A stretch of DNA of 64,000 nt from Pristionchus mayeri (GCA_036245805.1 BTRK01000006.1:30198901-30262900); one strand, 5' to 3'. Positions 36,201-49,476 are shown, counted from the stretch's first letter. The notes: generated from the letters alone by a model not told the origin. Numbers and translations are program-made.

Positions 36201-36815
36201 TCGAGTGAAACTCGGGGTGAACAGAGGAAGAACCGAGTAATTTCAACCCTCGATCATTCGAACCACTTCAATGTCTGAGTCATTTTGATTACGAATTTGT
36301 TAATAAAAAATGAAGTGGGGGATGAGTATAGATTGCTTACCGTACATTTTCTTCAGTGAAGATGGGTGGCCAATACTCGCCATTGAAGACTTTTCCCTTT
36401 GGTAGACGAAGGGCCTTCTGGAATGACTCATTTATATAATGTGAGACAATTTTGGTACATATTTCTGTGCCTTTTTCGAGCGCCTAAATAGAAATTCAAT
36501 TTACAATCTGAAGGGAAATCACACATTTCCATATTGAATGGTGTTGGAAATTGTAGTGTGTCTAGGGAGAGCGACTAGCATTATCAGAGTATTATCATAA
36601 CGATTGATTAGCTAGAGAGAAGAGAGACGAAGCAAGTGGTCAAAGAAGCCAAACATTATGCAGAGAGATCTCTGGTGATCTCTCTCTCGTACCTGTATGG
36701 TCTCCTTCTGTCTCCTGTCTCTCTCTTCGTCACTTCCACTCATCGAGGGAGAGTCACTCGCAGTCTCCGAATAGGGAAGGGAAGACAGCGAATGGCGGTC
36801 ACGTTGTGCAACCAT
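33238..36815 (-). CDS. Cytosolic-type sulfotransferase
   Basis: Transfers sulfonate from PAPS to small hydroxylated or amine substrates; the single C. elegans relative is SSU-1. Fourteen exons in phase (36693-36815, 36341-36483, 35190-35290, 35057-35140, 34770-34840, 34628-34713, 34497-34584, 34368-34451, 34223-34327, 34008-34075, 33833-33929, 33634-33699, 33489-33570, 33238-33425) give 461 residues. The PAPS 5'-phosphosulfate loop [10 protein letters not shown] lies at about 104-113. The [24 protein letters not shown] and LFLKYEDM blocks and the PAPS-binding [12 protein letters not shown] segment near 328 are all present. A polar insert ([12 protein letters not shown] plus a Ser run, 125-150) sits after the loop. 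A Ser-rich C-terminal extension of about 85 residues is unusual for the family and may be disordered. TCTTCAG just before ATG 36815 is a likely trans-splice site. Confidence 0.92.
34157..34191. repeat. Perfect 35-base palindrome in a sulfotransferase intron
   Basis: ATCAGACTACAGTATAT is followed by one base and its exact reverse complement, inside the intron between exons 34223 and 34075. It contains two copies of the TACNGTA-type motif (CTACAGTA and TACTGTAG) that recurs throughout the window. Confidence 0.9.
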
Positions 36816-39800
36816 CCTGAAGAGACGAGATAGACGAGGTACGGTAGGACACTAGGATACTCTAGAATGAGGGAAATTTTGGTCAAACGACCAGACATAG
36901 CCACAATCTCGATTACGAGACGCAGTGATAAAGAGAAATAGCGGAGAAGGGAGAAATGAGAGTACAATCACTAGAGGAAACAGAAGTGATGATGGAGGAA
37001 AAGTAAATGGGTAAGAAGAGAAAGAAGGACGACCGGTTGTTCGAGAGGGCCGTCCCTCCTTCCCCTTACTTTATACTACTTCTCGTGTAGATGATACAGT
37101 AACCGTTTGTGGTCGTATTGGTGGGAGAAGGCTAGAGAAGAAGGGGCGGTCTCCCTCCCTCCACAAGAAAGCCATTTGATAAATAGGAGAATAGAGGGAA
37201 CGGAGACGATCTCTGAGATTCCCTCACTCTCAATTGTTTTGCCTCCTCTGGATGATGGGATGAGTTATGGGAACATTCCCTCCCTCTCCACCTCTCTAGT
37301 CCACCCTAATTCAATTCACATTTCGAAGGTTACTGTAGGGTCATGGAGTTGCCATCGGTAGTGACAGCTTAATCTAACCTATTCTCACCTGGGTCTTCAC
37401 TGTAGCCCCGCCCACACTTTGAATCCTAATTGCAGAGGAATACATAGCAAAAGTGGTGCTGTTGGGGCAGGACGAAAAAAAAGCAACTGGAAGTGAATGG
37501 AATGACCACCCCGAGAGGATAAATGAGGGGGCGGAAGGTGGAAGTGGAAAACCCCCATGGATTGGGATGCACGTGAGAAAAGAGAAATAAATCAGTGGGA
37601 ACTCTCGAGTAGTCACTGTGAGAAATGTGAGTGATTGAGAAGACAAACGAAGAGAGAAAACAAGGTTGATAGGAGGTGCGAGAGTACTCATTCCATCCAC
37701 TCACTCCCGATTCTCCCTTCGACCTCCAGACTAACCCTCTCAGACTCCCTCCACACCCCCCTTCATCCTTATAGTTTGGAAGGGAGTTATCAGGGAGACG
37801 AGCTTATCAGTCTCATTGCGTCCATCTCATGGGGACGACGCAAACTCTCTCGGAATCTTCGATGCAATCCACTCTTCTCTCACTTCACAATGAGAAGTGG
37901 AGAAGGAAATTAAGGAAGAAGAAGTGAAAGAATGAGGATAATGAAGAGAGAGAAAGAATGAATACACATGAGGATATTCGTGTGGTGTAGGTGAGTATTG
38001 CCCTTCTCCGGTTACTAGGCAGTGGTTAGTTGATGAGTGAAGAGGAGCGAAGAGGAGAGAAGAGAGGGAAGAGAAGAGAATACAGGAGAAGAATTTAGAG
38101 AAAGGAAGATCATTGAAACCATTGAATATTGAGACTGAGTTGATTTGAAGGGTTGAACTGAATTGGAAAGAGATAGAGTAGACAGGAGAGAAAAAGAGAC
38201 AAGCCGATCAACGAACAAGAAAGGACTAAAAAGATAGAGAAATCCTGGCAGTGATTGACACTCAGCACACTAATCTGTCTAGTCACAGATTCGATGAACA
38301 TAGATATATTCTCGTGCTAGGATGGCAGGATTGGGATCCAGACTTATAGCGTAGCAGGAATTAAAACATAGATGTGTGTTCCTCATTGGAAACAACATTG
38401 AAATAGGGAGAGAAGAGCGATCAACTTGAATTCGTATGAATTTCGCTAGAATGAACGAAGTGAGGTCGCTTATAAGGGGTGTGAAGCGCGTCTATTATTC
38501 AAAGATCGAAGATGAAGATGTTCAAACATCGATGAAGGGAGGGGATATCACATAGTCAAAAGGAACACTTCGAACACACCATTTGCAGAAACGAGCTGAG
38601 TTCCATTGAGTCAACGGCGTTTTTTGGAGGTGTGTGGTCAGTTCTCCTCTTCCTTTCTCCCCCTTCGATGAACTGTGATCAGTTCACAAGTGAGAGAGAA
38701 AAGGGGACAGAAGATGCGAGATGACCTTTGTTGCTTCTTTCTCTTTTATACACTCGCGGCCTGTGAACATAGCTAATGGACAGATGACCAAATCGCTAGT
38801 CCAAATCGCGCACGTGTTGGAAAAACAAAAATATTAGATGAAAGATATAAGACTTTACTGCAGTGTCTGCTCCATGGTAGTAAGTTTACTTGTTTAACGC
38901 TTTCCACAGACGAATATCCTTATTTTGAATTGTAATATAATTGTTGACCCGTACTTCCATCCATCCTATTGTGTGCACGTTGTGGTCCGATTCAGGTCTG
39001 TTGTCAACATGAATATCACATTCCTTGTGCACAACGAGAATGTCACGAAATAAGCGCCTGTGTATACTCCTAGTTAAACAGAAAGCTATAATCTGTGTTT
39101 GGGAGACTGTAGAATGTTCCTGATCAAGGAACACTCGGATGCATTCTCTCTCTCTTCGGATGCTGATCTCCCTCGCCTCTGGTCAGCACTACTTCTTCCA
39201 ACTTCTTTTTGCTGCTCCTTGGTCAGTGAATCCTTCTCTCTCTCTCTCTTTCTCTCTTTCGAGAGCGTCACAGAAGCAAAAAGAGTGGGCACAAAAAGTA
39301 GAGGGAGGACGTGAGCAAATGGGCGCTTTTTTTGCAAATTTCGATAGAACGAGCATCTCGCACTTTTCGACAACGTGTGGGTCTCTATTCTCACTGGAGT
39401 GATCACTGAATAGCAAATCAACTATTGTTTCCTCTAGCTAATCATTGATCAGTTCCTTCCCTCTACAGTCTATAGACTATGGACATGATAAACATAATTG
39501 GCGAACTTAAAAGTTTTGAGAGTACTCGAGAGTGTAATCAAAAGGTCATTAATTCTTTGCCAACTGTTAAATATTTCCATCCGTTCAGGTGTGTCAATGT
39601 TATCTATTGGTCTCTCTCTCTCCCCTCAAGAATCTGTGGTTGTCTTCTAACTTCTTGTCGGTCATTGGTCAATTCCCCCAATCGCGTGTGACAAAAGAGA
39701 GGAGATCGTGCATAATCGCATAGTTTGAACACTCTGACTGTGAGATGACTGTATTAGAGAGAGAAAGATCGGGAATGATCCACTTTGAATAAGAACAGTC

Positions 39801-41836
39801 GAAAAAGAAGCTGATGGAGGGAGAGGGGAGAGGGACATTAATCATTAGTGCTCAACCCTTAGTGCATTCGACAGCGATCACGAAGTACACGGTAGATAGA
39901 GATGAGAGAGGGGAAGAGGGGGGAGGGGGAGGGGGAGGGGGGGGAGAGAATCTCTTTTTGATCTCGCGATTGACGATTGAAAGTTGAATGGAATGAAGGA
40001 GAGGAGTGTATAGTTAATCTTTTCGGACAAAATCGAAATATCGAGGAGAGAATGATAAAGAATTCGCGATTCGCGACTACAAGGGCAAATGATAAGAAGA
40101 CTGCTCTTTTGGCTACTCCCAATGAAAGATCGCGAACGAATCGAACCCAAGGCGATTACTCCCTTACCAGGTTCGTCTCGCAAATTATTCCCCCGTTTTA
40201 GAGCTTCTGATAATTTATCTAAACAATTTATCTCTCATCGCACCTATTCCACTATTAATTCCTTACCTCAAGGATCCCTTTCCCTCTCTTCCAAATTGTT
40301 CACCAAACGTATCTCCACTAAATTACCCGTTTCATACTTGTTTTAACTATCTCTAAATCTTCTTATTTTCTCGAATTCTCCCTACTACATTCGGGTCGTC
40401 GAAACGTGGCGACTACTACACTTCACTTCAACTACCACACCGTCATTTTAAATTGTTACTGCCAGTTCCTAGCTACTGGTTTTATGTATTCACGCATTAA
40501 CTTGCTGCGATAAAGATATATATACCAAAATATTTGTAATGCACATATGGTAATCCCAGATGCAAGCATGTCCAACAACGCTAAGCATCAACGGCCTAAA
40601 TCCACTGACAAATGGCTCCAAAATCAAAACTGGACGATAAATGAAACGTACTCGTTCTGGTGGTGTAGCATGAGACTGGCCTCTGTCTCCTCCTCCTCCA
40701 TCGGAGATAACTAGGAATATGCCATGGAGAGAATCCCTCTTTTATCTCTCTCTTCGATAGGGGAAGGAGACTTCTTCAAGGCAGTCTCGCCCTTCCTCTA
40801 GACTGGGTTGTACTACGGATGGAGGAGGGGAATCCCGAACAGAGAGAGAGAGAGAGAGAGAGAGAACACGAAGAAGAGAGAGACAAGAGAGAGCAATCGT
40901 CTTATCTAGTCGACCAATGAGCAGATGAGGAACGAAGGGCCTTCCATGGAGGGAGAAGATGTTTGCACTGTGAAATCACGTGATTACAGGGGTGAGAAAG
41001 GTGTAAACGAGGAGTACGAAGGGATTCCTACCATGAGAATCAAGAAGGAAGAGGGAGACGATGAGGGAGGATCACTGGAGAGATACAATCGAATCTCCTG
41101 TTACAAGGAATGAATCAGATATATAGTTTACCCTCTATGCTTCCAGTCTGTGAATCACTTGAATAACCTGAGATCGAGTGTTTCTTTTCACTCTTCCAAG
41201 AGTAGATTACTCATAGAGATGAGTGTTAGTGGAGTGGAATAACGATGTGATTCCTCCCTTTACTCTCTTCTACTCGAAGATCTCGTGATGAAGAAAGTGA
41301 CCATCACTCAGAAAGAATGAACAGGAAGGAGAAGGAGAGAGGGAAGAGAGGAGAGAACGGCATACATAACAATTGAAGAGATGGACCATACATGGAGAAA
41401 CAGGAGAAAGAAATGATGGTTTACGAAAGAGATTGAGAAGGTTCAAGAAAAAGAGAATCTTTGGAATCCTTTGGATGTCTGATTGTGAGTCGAGTTGAGA
41501 GTGGAGAAGAACAGAAAACAAAGAGGTCAGATGGAGGTCGAAGTTCTCCTTGGAAGACGCACTCTGCAGACATATCCCTTGTGGATGGCACTCCCATGCA
41601 GAGAGAGCTTCCCCATCAAGAATAAAAGCACGAAGGAAATTGGTATAGCAAGAGTAAATAAGAGGTTTATAAACTGACGAGGAAGTGAAGATTTGCGAAG
41701 GAGAGAACAGCGGATACACAAAGAGTTAAGAATCAGTGATGGAGGAGGAATATAGCTCTCTTCCTCTTCTCAGTATTTATCACGCATATCATATTCGAGT
41801 GCAGGAACCAATGCGATAGTCTTTGTCTTTGATTTA
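36816..41836. other. Gene-poor stretch with weak open frames
   Basis: No gene could be assembled. Candidates worth noting: minus frame 38886-39134, whose end (HNVHTIGWMEVRVNNYI) has protein-like composition; adjacent minus frame 39086-39421; plus frames 39977-40201 and 40089-40346 that overlap in different frames; and minus frame 41270-41719. None has linked exons or a recognised domain. A GA dinucleotide run lies at about 40839-40864, and G-rich runs at 39918-39944. Confidence 0.35.
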
Positions 41837-43171
41837 TCACGGGTCTCCTGTAAAAGTGCAGGAATGCTGGCTACTAGAAATATTTTGTATCTCAGATTTC
41901 CATTTAACTTTCGTGATGGACACTATTGGGGGTCAGAAGAAGACCAATCCAGTCAGTTTGGTGAAATCTGCAAATTATCGATTTTTTTGATCTACAACTG
42001 GAAATTGACGTATATCAGTCAATTTTTATCGCACAGCGAACTTTTTTCCTCATTTTGTTCGTTTTCGAGAGATCTACAACTTCGTCAACGTTGCACAAAC
42101 GGCCAACTCACGTCTTCCTAGCGAAAATTGCGAAAAACTGAATTTCGTGATAAGAATATCGATTTTCTGGCTTCGTATACCAAAAACACAATCGTTTTTA
42201 TTCTTCCTATGGAATCTCCACACAAAATTAGGGGGTGTCTACGTTGAGTATTTTTCATATAACCTGCTTTGCAATATCGATTTAGTATGAAAGTCCAAGT
42301 CTCGTTCTGGACCGTCGATTTTAGGAAGATTCAGTTTTTTGGTCATATCTTGGTTCAAACTGATCATATCGAGCTCACAAAAAATGAATTCGAAAGCTCT
42401 CGAGAAGCCGGAAAAGTTTGTCCCAGCGGTCTTAAGCGATAAAATTCGTAGTTTTCTCGTTATTGAAGGAAAACCGTCCAAAATGCCAACAAACGATGAT
42501 TTTCACTTCTCATATCGATCAAATGACCATTATTGAAGAAGTCTTGCACATTTTATACATTCTTCGTTCTATGCAATTATATATATTTAGTTGGAACGTT
42601 GAATAAACATGATCATCATATTCTCCGATATTTATTTTTCTTATAATATTGTGATGCAGGATGGATTTTTTCCACCTAATGGAGAATGGCCAAGTTTTGT
42701 GTACTTTAAGTGACCAATGTAGTTACGGGATGCCTAGAATATCTAAAATGTTCAACGTAGACACCCCCTAATTTTGTGTGGAGATTCCATAGGAAGAATA
42801 AAAACGATTGTGTTTTTGGTATACGAAGCCAGAAAATCGATATTCTTATCACGAAATTCAGTTTTTCGCAATTTTCGCTAGGAAGACGTGATTTGGCCGT
42901 TTGTGCTGCGTTGACGAAGTTGTAGATCTCTCGAAAACGAACAAAATGAGGAAAAAAGTTCGCTTTGGGATAAAAATTGACTGATATACGTCAATTTCCA
43001 GTTGTAGATAAAAAAATCGATAATTTGCAGATTTCACCAAACTGACTGGATTGGCCTTCTTCTGAGCCCCAATAGTGTCCATCAAGAAAGTTAAATGGAA
43101 ATCTGAGATACACAATATTTTCTAGTAGCCAAACGAGGCAGTTTTCCTACACTTTTACAGGAGATCCGTGT
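41837..43171. mobile_element. Foldback element sharing ends with the 5 kb element
   Basis: The left end TCACGGGTCTCCTGTAAAAG and the right end (inverse of ACACGGATCTCCTGTAAAAG) match the terminal repeats at 3762 and 8779. TA lies on both sides. Inverted arms of about 370 bp surround a central unique region (about 42245-42760). No transposase is evident. It is a second, smaller member of the same family. Confidence 0.85.
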
Positions 43172-44064
43172 TATGCGGAGATTGGGTATAATCAGGGCAA
43201 AAAAATCGGTGCTTCATCCAAACTTCGGAGCGTCGAGTGGGTGTACTGCACTTGATCCCAACTTGGAAACGAGCCTTTAGATAATTTATTCCATCTTGGG
43301 AGTTCACACCAGTGTCCTCCTCGGATGTTTTTTCGCAGTATCTCAAAAAAACGCTGATTACATTTTAATGTTTAAAAATTTTAGAAGACGTACAGACAAC
43401 ACAGACGGATAGAGAAAAGTTAAAAAAGTATTTTCAGATATTTTACGTAGGATGAGTGTGTCTGCAATATCATACATTACGAAGTGAACAAAGCTGAAGT
43501 AGATAAGCGAAAGACTCTCCTTCTCCACCTCTCCTTCGGCATCCTTCAGTAGTCCGAGTCAGTTGGCAAAAGAGCAGCCTTGCCTAAAACGTAATGACAC
43601 CGAATATAACAACCCGTTCGCGTAAGGGTCGAACAAAGTGCTGAAGAGTCTGGCACACCCGGTTCTCTCATAAGAGGCCTGATGTCACTTTTCCCTCGGA
43701 GATACATATATAGAATATGAAGATTCTGCTCATATGATACGTAGCAACGCAAGAAGTACTTCTTCAAATATCTAGTCAGTCAAAAATTCCTCCTGAAATC
43801 TGAAACAGAATTTTGAATTCTGTGTTCTCTATGACACTTTTCCTGGGACAGGGGGTGTACCACATTTGGAAAGAGAAAGAGAGACCATTGGTCTCTCCGT
43901 ATTCAAGGTTTGAAGTCAATAAGTCAAGTTCCATCTAGTAATGGTGAAGTCAAATCGCTTTCGACCCGCCATTCTCAACCGTACAATGATGGGGGTTGGA
44001 CAGTGTGTCATTGCTTATAGAATCATCGTTCAGAAGTGTCTAAACTGCACCGTTAACAGATTTA
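43172..44064. other. Spacer between two foldback elements
   Basis: Contains a degraded terminus similar to the element in the RGG intron (CCCGTTCGCGTAAGGGTCGA near 43612) and no supported gene. The minus frame 43546-43767 crosses that remnant. Confidence 0.4.
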
Positions 44065-44799
44065 AGAGGCGAATCGCGAGAGAATCGCCCATTTTAGGGG
44101 GGTTAGCGGCGGTAGGATTCAAGTTTGCCCTATCCCGCTATAATTTTGTTTATAAGTATTTCAAGTGATGCTCTTTCAAACTGCATAATTTTGATATCTG
44201 TCGTCATCGTCGAGATTCAGAAGGCCAAAGTTCGGAATATCACTTTTCGACAGTCAAATCGGGCTCACTTAAATGATCATAAAAACGTTTAAAATAATGA
44301 TAGAAGGGCGTTCTGTTTTTCCAAAGATAGCTACCATCATGGGCTATAACTTTCATGTTGACGTCATCATTCGTGGATCACACCATGGTACGGAGCGGTC
44401 GGGTGAACCAAAAATTTCTTAACTTTGGAAATCGGAAATACCTTGTGAGTTATCATGCTTAGTTTGTAGAACATGTATTAGGTTGTTGCAAAAGTCCTGT
44501 GGAATTTTGATATTTTGCCTTCCATCCTCCTGTTGGATTGATCGATGAACTTCGGGATATTGATTACTAATGAGGCCTTGCATACTCTTTCATAAGCGCA
44601 CCCTATCAGCATTGCCTAATCTGAGAGGCGAGAACATGATACAGTTAAAATTTCGAAAATTCATCCATCGAAAACGCAACATTTCTATTCTGTTTCCTCT
44701 GAAGCATGACAGCTCAATTTCTGGTGGTTTTATGAAGCCTCTATAAATATTTTTCATCTTAACCCTATAAATATTTTTTCTCATGCATGCTGGAAGTTA

Positions 44800-46224
44800 C
44801 AGTAGCGCTCAAAAGTATTGAAACGATTTGAATTTTTCATATAACTTTTTCTACCGTTGACTTAGCAAGTTCGATGTTGGGGCGCTATATACCAAATCAA
44901 TCGAAGAATACGATGCGAGTATTGCGTCACGTGCCGCATAACTAATTGCGTAGTGATGACGCAATCGAATTTCACTTTTTCAAACAGGCTTTATTCTTAC
45001 ATAGATTTTTTCCTACTGGCCAAACCTTCTGTGGTTGGAGTCATGTCCGAGACCTACCCAGAAAAAAATTATGAGGTTGCTGTGCGACCAGCCTTGCTGT
45101 AAAAAGGGGGTCTGAAATTCAGATCTCGGCTTCTAGACCAGATAGAGACTCGTTCAAAGCACCAAAATGATCCTCATCGCGATCCCAGGTGATCCTGTGA
45201 ATATGGAAAGGATATTCCAAAATTTGCCCTCAGGGCATGGAAAATCACTTTTTTCACATGACCACTTTTTGGAGATTCATAACTACGTAGGAACTGTATA
45301 TAAAAATCTGGTTTTTGCTTAGTCATATTTACTATGTTGTATATATATGGTTCCCCACTTTTTAGATTTTTTGAATATCTTTCCTGCCTTCGGCGATCGT
45401 TTTTCGGAGGCACTTTCGAGTCCCCGGCCCGCTATTTTCGTCTGCGCTCTATCTCCAACTGTGCCCAGAGTTATTCAATCATTTAAAAAAGTTGGGGATC
45501 AGTTCCCCAGAACAAGTTGGACTTGTACACACAATAACAAAAGTTTTCCTTAACTCTCCCACAAACTTGTTATCGAAGGGTCATGCCATCAGGACCACGG
45601 TGCACCTCCGATAAACGATCGCCGAAGGCAGGAAAGACATTCAAACAATCTAAAAAGTAGGGAACCATATATATACAACATAATGAATATGACTAAGAAA
45701 AAACCAGATTTTTATATACAGTTCCTACGTAGTTATGAATCTCCAAAAAGTGGTCATGTGAAAAAGTGATTTTCCATGCCCTGAGGGCAAATTTTGGAAT
45801 ATCCTTTCCATATTCACCGGATCACCTGGGATCGCGATGAGGATCATTTTGGTGCTTTAAACGAGTCTCTAGCTGGTCTAGAAGCTGAGATCTGAATTTC
45901 AGACCCCCTTTTTGCAGCAAGGCTGCAGCAAATGTGCGGTCGCGCAGCAACCTCAAAAAAATTTTCTGGGTATGTCTCGGACATGACTCCAACCACAGAA
46001 GGTTTGGCCAGTAGGAAAAAATCTATGTAAGAATAAAGCCTGTTTGAGAAAGTGAAATTCGATTGCGTCATCACTACGCAATTAGTTATGAGGCACGTGA
46101 TGACGCAATACTCGCATCGTATTCTTCGATTGATTTGGTATATAGCGCCCCAACATCGAACTTGCTAAGTCAACGGTAGAAAAAGTTATATGAAAAATTC
46201 AAATCGTTTCAATACCTTTGACTG
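44800..46224. mobile_element. Tc1-like foldback element
   Basis: Ends CAGTAGCGCTCAAAAGTATT and the inverse of CAGTCAAAGGTATTGAAACG, flanked by TA. CAGT ends with TA duplication are typical of Tc1-type elements. The whole 1.43 kb is a near-palindrome centred near 45500. Both arms carry a segment with TTTTTCCTACTGGCCAAACC and one with CTTTCCTGCCTTCGGCGATC. It encodes nothing. Confidence 0.85.
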
Positions 46225-46832
46225 TACATCCTTTCGAGGAATGTGTTTATCTGGAAATGACTACATTGTTGCATTTCTCTGTTGATTTTGCATATTTCTG
46301 AAAAATAAGAAATTCAAATGTTCTGAAAGGGAGAAGAAGCAGGCACCAATATTTTTTTAATGATAATATAGCCTCTTCGTGGGTGCATACAGCGTACACA
46401 TGACGGAGCCTGTATGCTTGGTATTCCATTCAGAAAAGTAGTTACAAGTTACATGTAGCCTGGGTCTGCTCATTTTTTTGTTATCGTGTAATTTGGTTCA
46501 AACCCACTCGCATGACAGGTCTAACCTATTTTTTGAAAGAGCATTAATGATACTTCTCACCCAACATTATCAAGATGTTTCATGAATTTCTCCTTCAAAT
46601 ATCTAGATAAATAAATTTAAAGCTAAATTTTGTGCATTTTTTGCAATTGGGTTAATCGTAATTGGTTCCGTTGGTTGCAAGATCGGTTTGATTGAAATAT
46701 ACGTGAACAAAGTTCAAGCATTTCCCTAAACAATACCATGTTTGTTGGCCATTGAGATTTGAGACACGCGAGTTATGATCGTTTAAAGTATGGAAACAAA
46801 AAACCACAAGACTTTTGCAACAGCCTGATATA

Positions 46833-47740
46833 CAGGGTGGTCCATAAATATGGTGACAGTTTTTCAATCGGTTCTCGCGAACGAGTGTGGCTTGTGGCTC
46901 ACTTTAATAAATATAAATAGCTGTTTATTCAGGCTACCTATATTGAGGTTTTCAGCTGATTAGATTGGGCACGATCTATTCTGAGAATTAAAATGTACAT
47001 CAGGAAAAGTATGCCGTGCGCCGCTTACTTATTTGCCTTCGCTAGCTTAAAACAGTGCAAATTTAGCAAATTGCATATGTATAAAAGGGTCATAATTTTG
47101 TCCAATCATTATCCTTTCGAATTTTATTTGCAAATCAGGTCAAGCATTTAGATGAAAAATGTTATTTTGGAGTGAATGAAAGTCAATATTTTCAACAAAT
47201 TACGACCTCAAAATTCGATAATCTGGTTTTCGCGTACCGAATAGTCGTATTAATTTATCGGTTAGAATTTGACATCAACACAGCGAATTATGATTTTTAG
47301 AGGCATTTGAAAAGCTCTGTGTTTGCATTTACGTTCGCGGGAGATCTACGAATGATTGTCCCCAACGCTCCGTTCGCAAAAATCGTATATTTTTAATCCT
47401 CACGACAAGATTACACGTAGCTTCTAGTCAGAAATAGTATATTTCAATTCTACATGTACCACTGACTTCAGTAAAAATGGGGAGATGTCCGTGCCTCGTT
47501 TACTTTTTTATAGGAATCTCTTGATTTCGACCAACTTTGAGGCGAAATTTCGTGCCAATTCAGTAACTAGTTCAGAAAAATGAATGATACTCAGAAACAA
47601 CAATGCGCTAAGAGCTGACATTGGAATGCTAACTAGGCACATGTCTGAGTAACAACCATGCGCGATTGTATGGCCATCGAATAAAAGCAAAAGATTTGGC
47701 ACCCAATAGAAAACGGTCACCATATTTTTGGACCACCCTG
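46833..47740. mobile_element. Tc1/mariner-superfamily element with CAGGGTGG ends
   Basis: Ends CAGGGTGGTCCATAAATATG and the inverse of CAGGGTGGTCCAAAAATATG, with TA at both borders. It is 908 bp and shows no transposase frame. Confidence 0.85.
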
Positions 47741-47870
47741 TATGCCTCACTTCTCGCCAAAATTTAGGGAAATCGGAGTATGGGAAAAAAGCTGGCTCAA
47801 TATGGTGAAACGACCCCAAAATGAGTTCCTGACAAGAATACTTCCGTATCTTCAATTTGCATCATTTAGG

Positions 47871-48777
47871 CTCAAAATCATCAAAGATGAGCCAAAACAA
47901 CATTTGAGTTTGTTTCCCCCCATTTTATTGATCTTTCATTGGGCATAAATGCTCTTCCGACCGAAAATCTGAAAATCGATATTTTGGCCTTTACCAAGGT
48001 GCGGGATGGGCTCTATTGCACTAAAGTTGTTTCAAATAATGTAAAAACATTCCTCGAAACGACTCTCAAAAAGCGGGCATCTGAAATTGCGAAATTCGAT
48101 CTGAGGATTCCAATGAAAGGCGCTAGAATGTACACAAGGTCAAACCAGACAAAGCGACCTGATTCATGGCTAGAAATTTAGGTCTCGACGAGATAAACAT
48201 TTATCTGTTGAAAGCAAGTCTCTATCTTTTCATTGAAGCTCGCTAGAGAGCCTCGAAGTTGGAAGAAAACGACGGAGGAGGCGTGTGGGAGAGCGCTAAA
48301 TGGAGGGAGGGAGAGGGAGGTCAGGCGGAGAGAGCGCCAGACGGTTAGAGCACGCGCTCTCCGGGGATTCTAGCCTTCTTCTGGCCAACTTCCAGGCTCT
48401 CTAGCGAGCTTCAATGAAAAGATAGAGACTTACTTTCAACAGATAAAATGTTTATCCCGTCGTGACCTACATTTCTAGCCATGAATCAGGTCGCTGTGTC
48501 TGGTTTGACCTTGTGTACATGCTAGCGCCTTTTATTGGAATCCTGAGATTGAATTTCGCAATTCCATCTGCCCGCTTTTTGAGAGTCGTTTCGAGGAATG
48601 TTTTTACATGATTTTAAACAACTTTAGTGCAATAGAGCCCATCCCGCACCTTGGTAAAGGCCAAAATATCGATTTTCAGATTTTCGGTCGGAAGAGCATT
48701 TACGCCCAATGAAAGATCAATAAAATGGGGGGGAAACAAACTCAAATGTTGGTTTGGCTCATCTTTGATGATTTTAA
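47871..48777. mobile_element. Foldback element
   Basis: Arms of about 390 bp, starting CTCAAAATCATCAAAGATGA (left) and inverted on the right, surround a short GC-richer centre near 48250-48390. It is non-coding. It lies in the right half of the mariner-like element. Confidence 0.75.
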
Positions 48778-49025
48778 ACCTAAATATAAAAAATATCAAA
48801 ATTCCACAGGACTTTTGCAACAACCTAATACATGTTCTACAAACTAAGCATGATAACTCAAAAGGTATTTCATATTTCCAAAGTTACAAAATTTTTGGTT
48901 CACCCGACCGCTGTGATCCACGAATGATGACGTCAACATGAAAGTTATAGCCCATGATGGTAGCTATCTTTGGAAAAACAGAACGCCCTTCTATCATTAT
49001 TTTAAACGTTTTTATGATCATTTAA

Positions 49026-49274
49026 ATTTTCCCAACACCCATGAAAATAATTTGAATTGGCGGGAGTACCTTGATCACGACAAAACGAACGAGATAGTGT
49101 GTTCAAGGGAGAGAGCGGGCGTGATCAGGCAATTCGGACTCTTACTTTGCGGTCCTACGCTGGTGCAAATATTGCATTTCAATTATTTTTATTATTTCAG
49201 TTTAATTAATTAGAGCCCGCTCTATTATATTGTTAAATAATATAGAAAGGCATTTTCGAGGGTGTTGGGTAACT
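49026..49274. mobile_element. 249 bp element with TTAA target duplication
   Basis: ATTTTCCCAACACCC at the left and the inverse of AGTTACCCAACACCC at the right form 15 bp terminal repeats with two mismatches. TTAA flanks both. The inverted partner arm near 44270 lacks the insertion, which proves it arrived after the outer foldback formed. Confidence 0.8.
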
Positions 49275-49476
49275 TTAAGTGAGCCCGATTTGACTGTCGA
49301 AAAGTGATATTCCGAACTTTGTCCTTCTGAATCTCGACGATGACGATAGATATCAAAATTCTGACGACACAGTTTGAAAGAGCATCACTTGAAATACTTA
49401 TAACCAAAAATATAGCGGGATAGGGCAAACATGAATCCTACCGCCGCGGCGTGGTCGATTCTCTCGCGATTCCTCT

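Larger units (their letters stand above)
44478..48828. mobile_element. Mariner-like element interrupted by other insertions
   Basis: Ends TTAGGTTGTTGCAAAAGTCC and its inverse, with TA on both sides (44476-44477, 48829-48830). The right end continues the match through TGTGGAATTTTGATATTT. An additional mariner-type end (ACTTTTGCAACAGCCTGA) lies at about 46810-46828. The 4.35 kb therefore probably includes two mariner copies plus inserted elements. No transposase frame is evident. Confidence 0.75.
44065..49476. mobile_element. Outer foldback element hosting a nest of insertions
   Basis: The left arm (GAATCGCGAGAGAATCG at about 44071, running to 44475) recurs inverted on the right (48831 to 49476), over more than 400 bp. 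Between the arms sit further elements listed separately. The right arm is interrupted by a 249 bp insertion absent from the left arm. No coding sequence is recognisable. Outer target duplication is not clear. Confidence 0.8.

Noticed and set aside
44065..49476. Palindromes as assembly artefacts
   Set aside because: The arms have diverged by point changes and one arm has a clean insertion with target duplication, so they are real copies.
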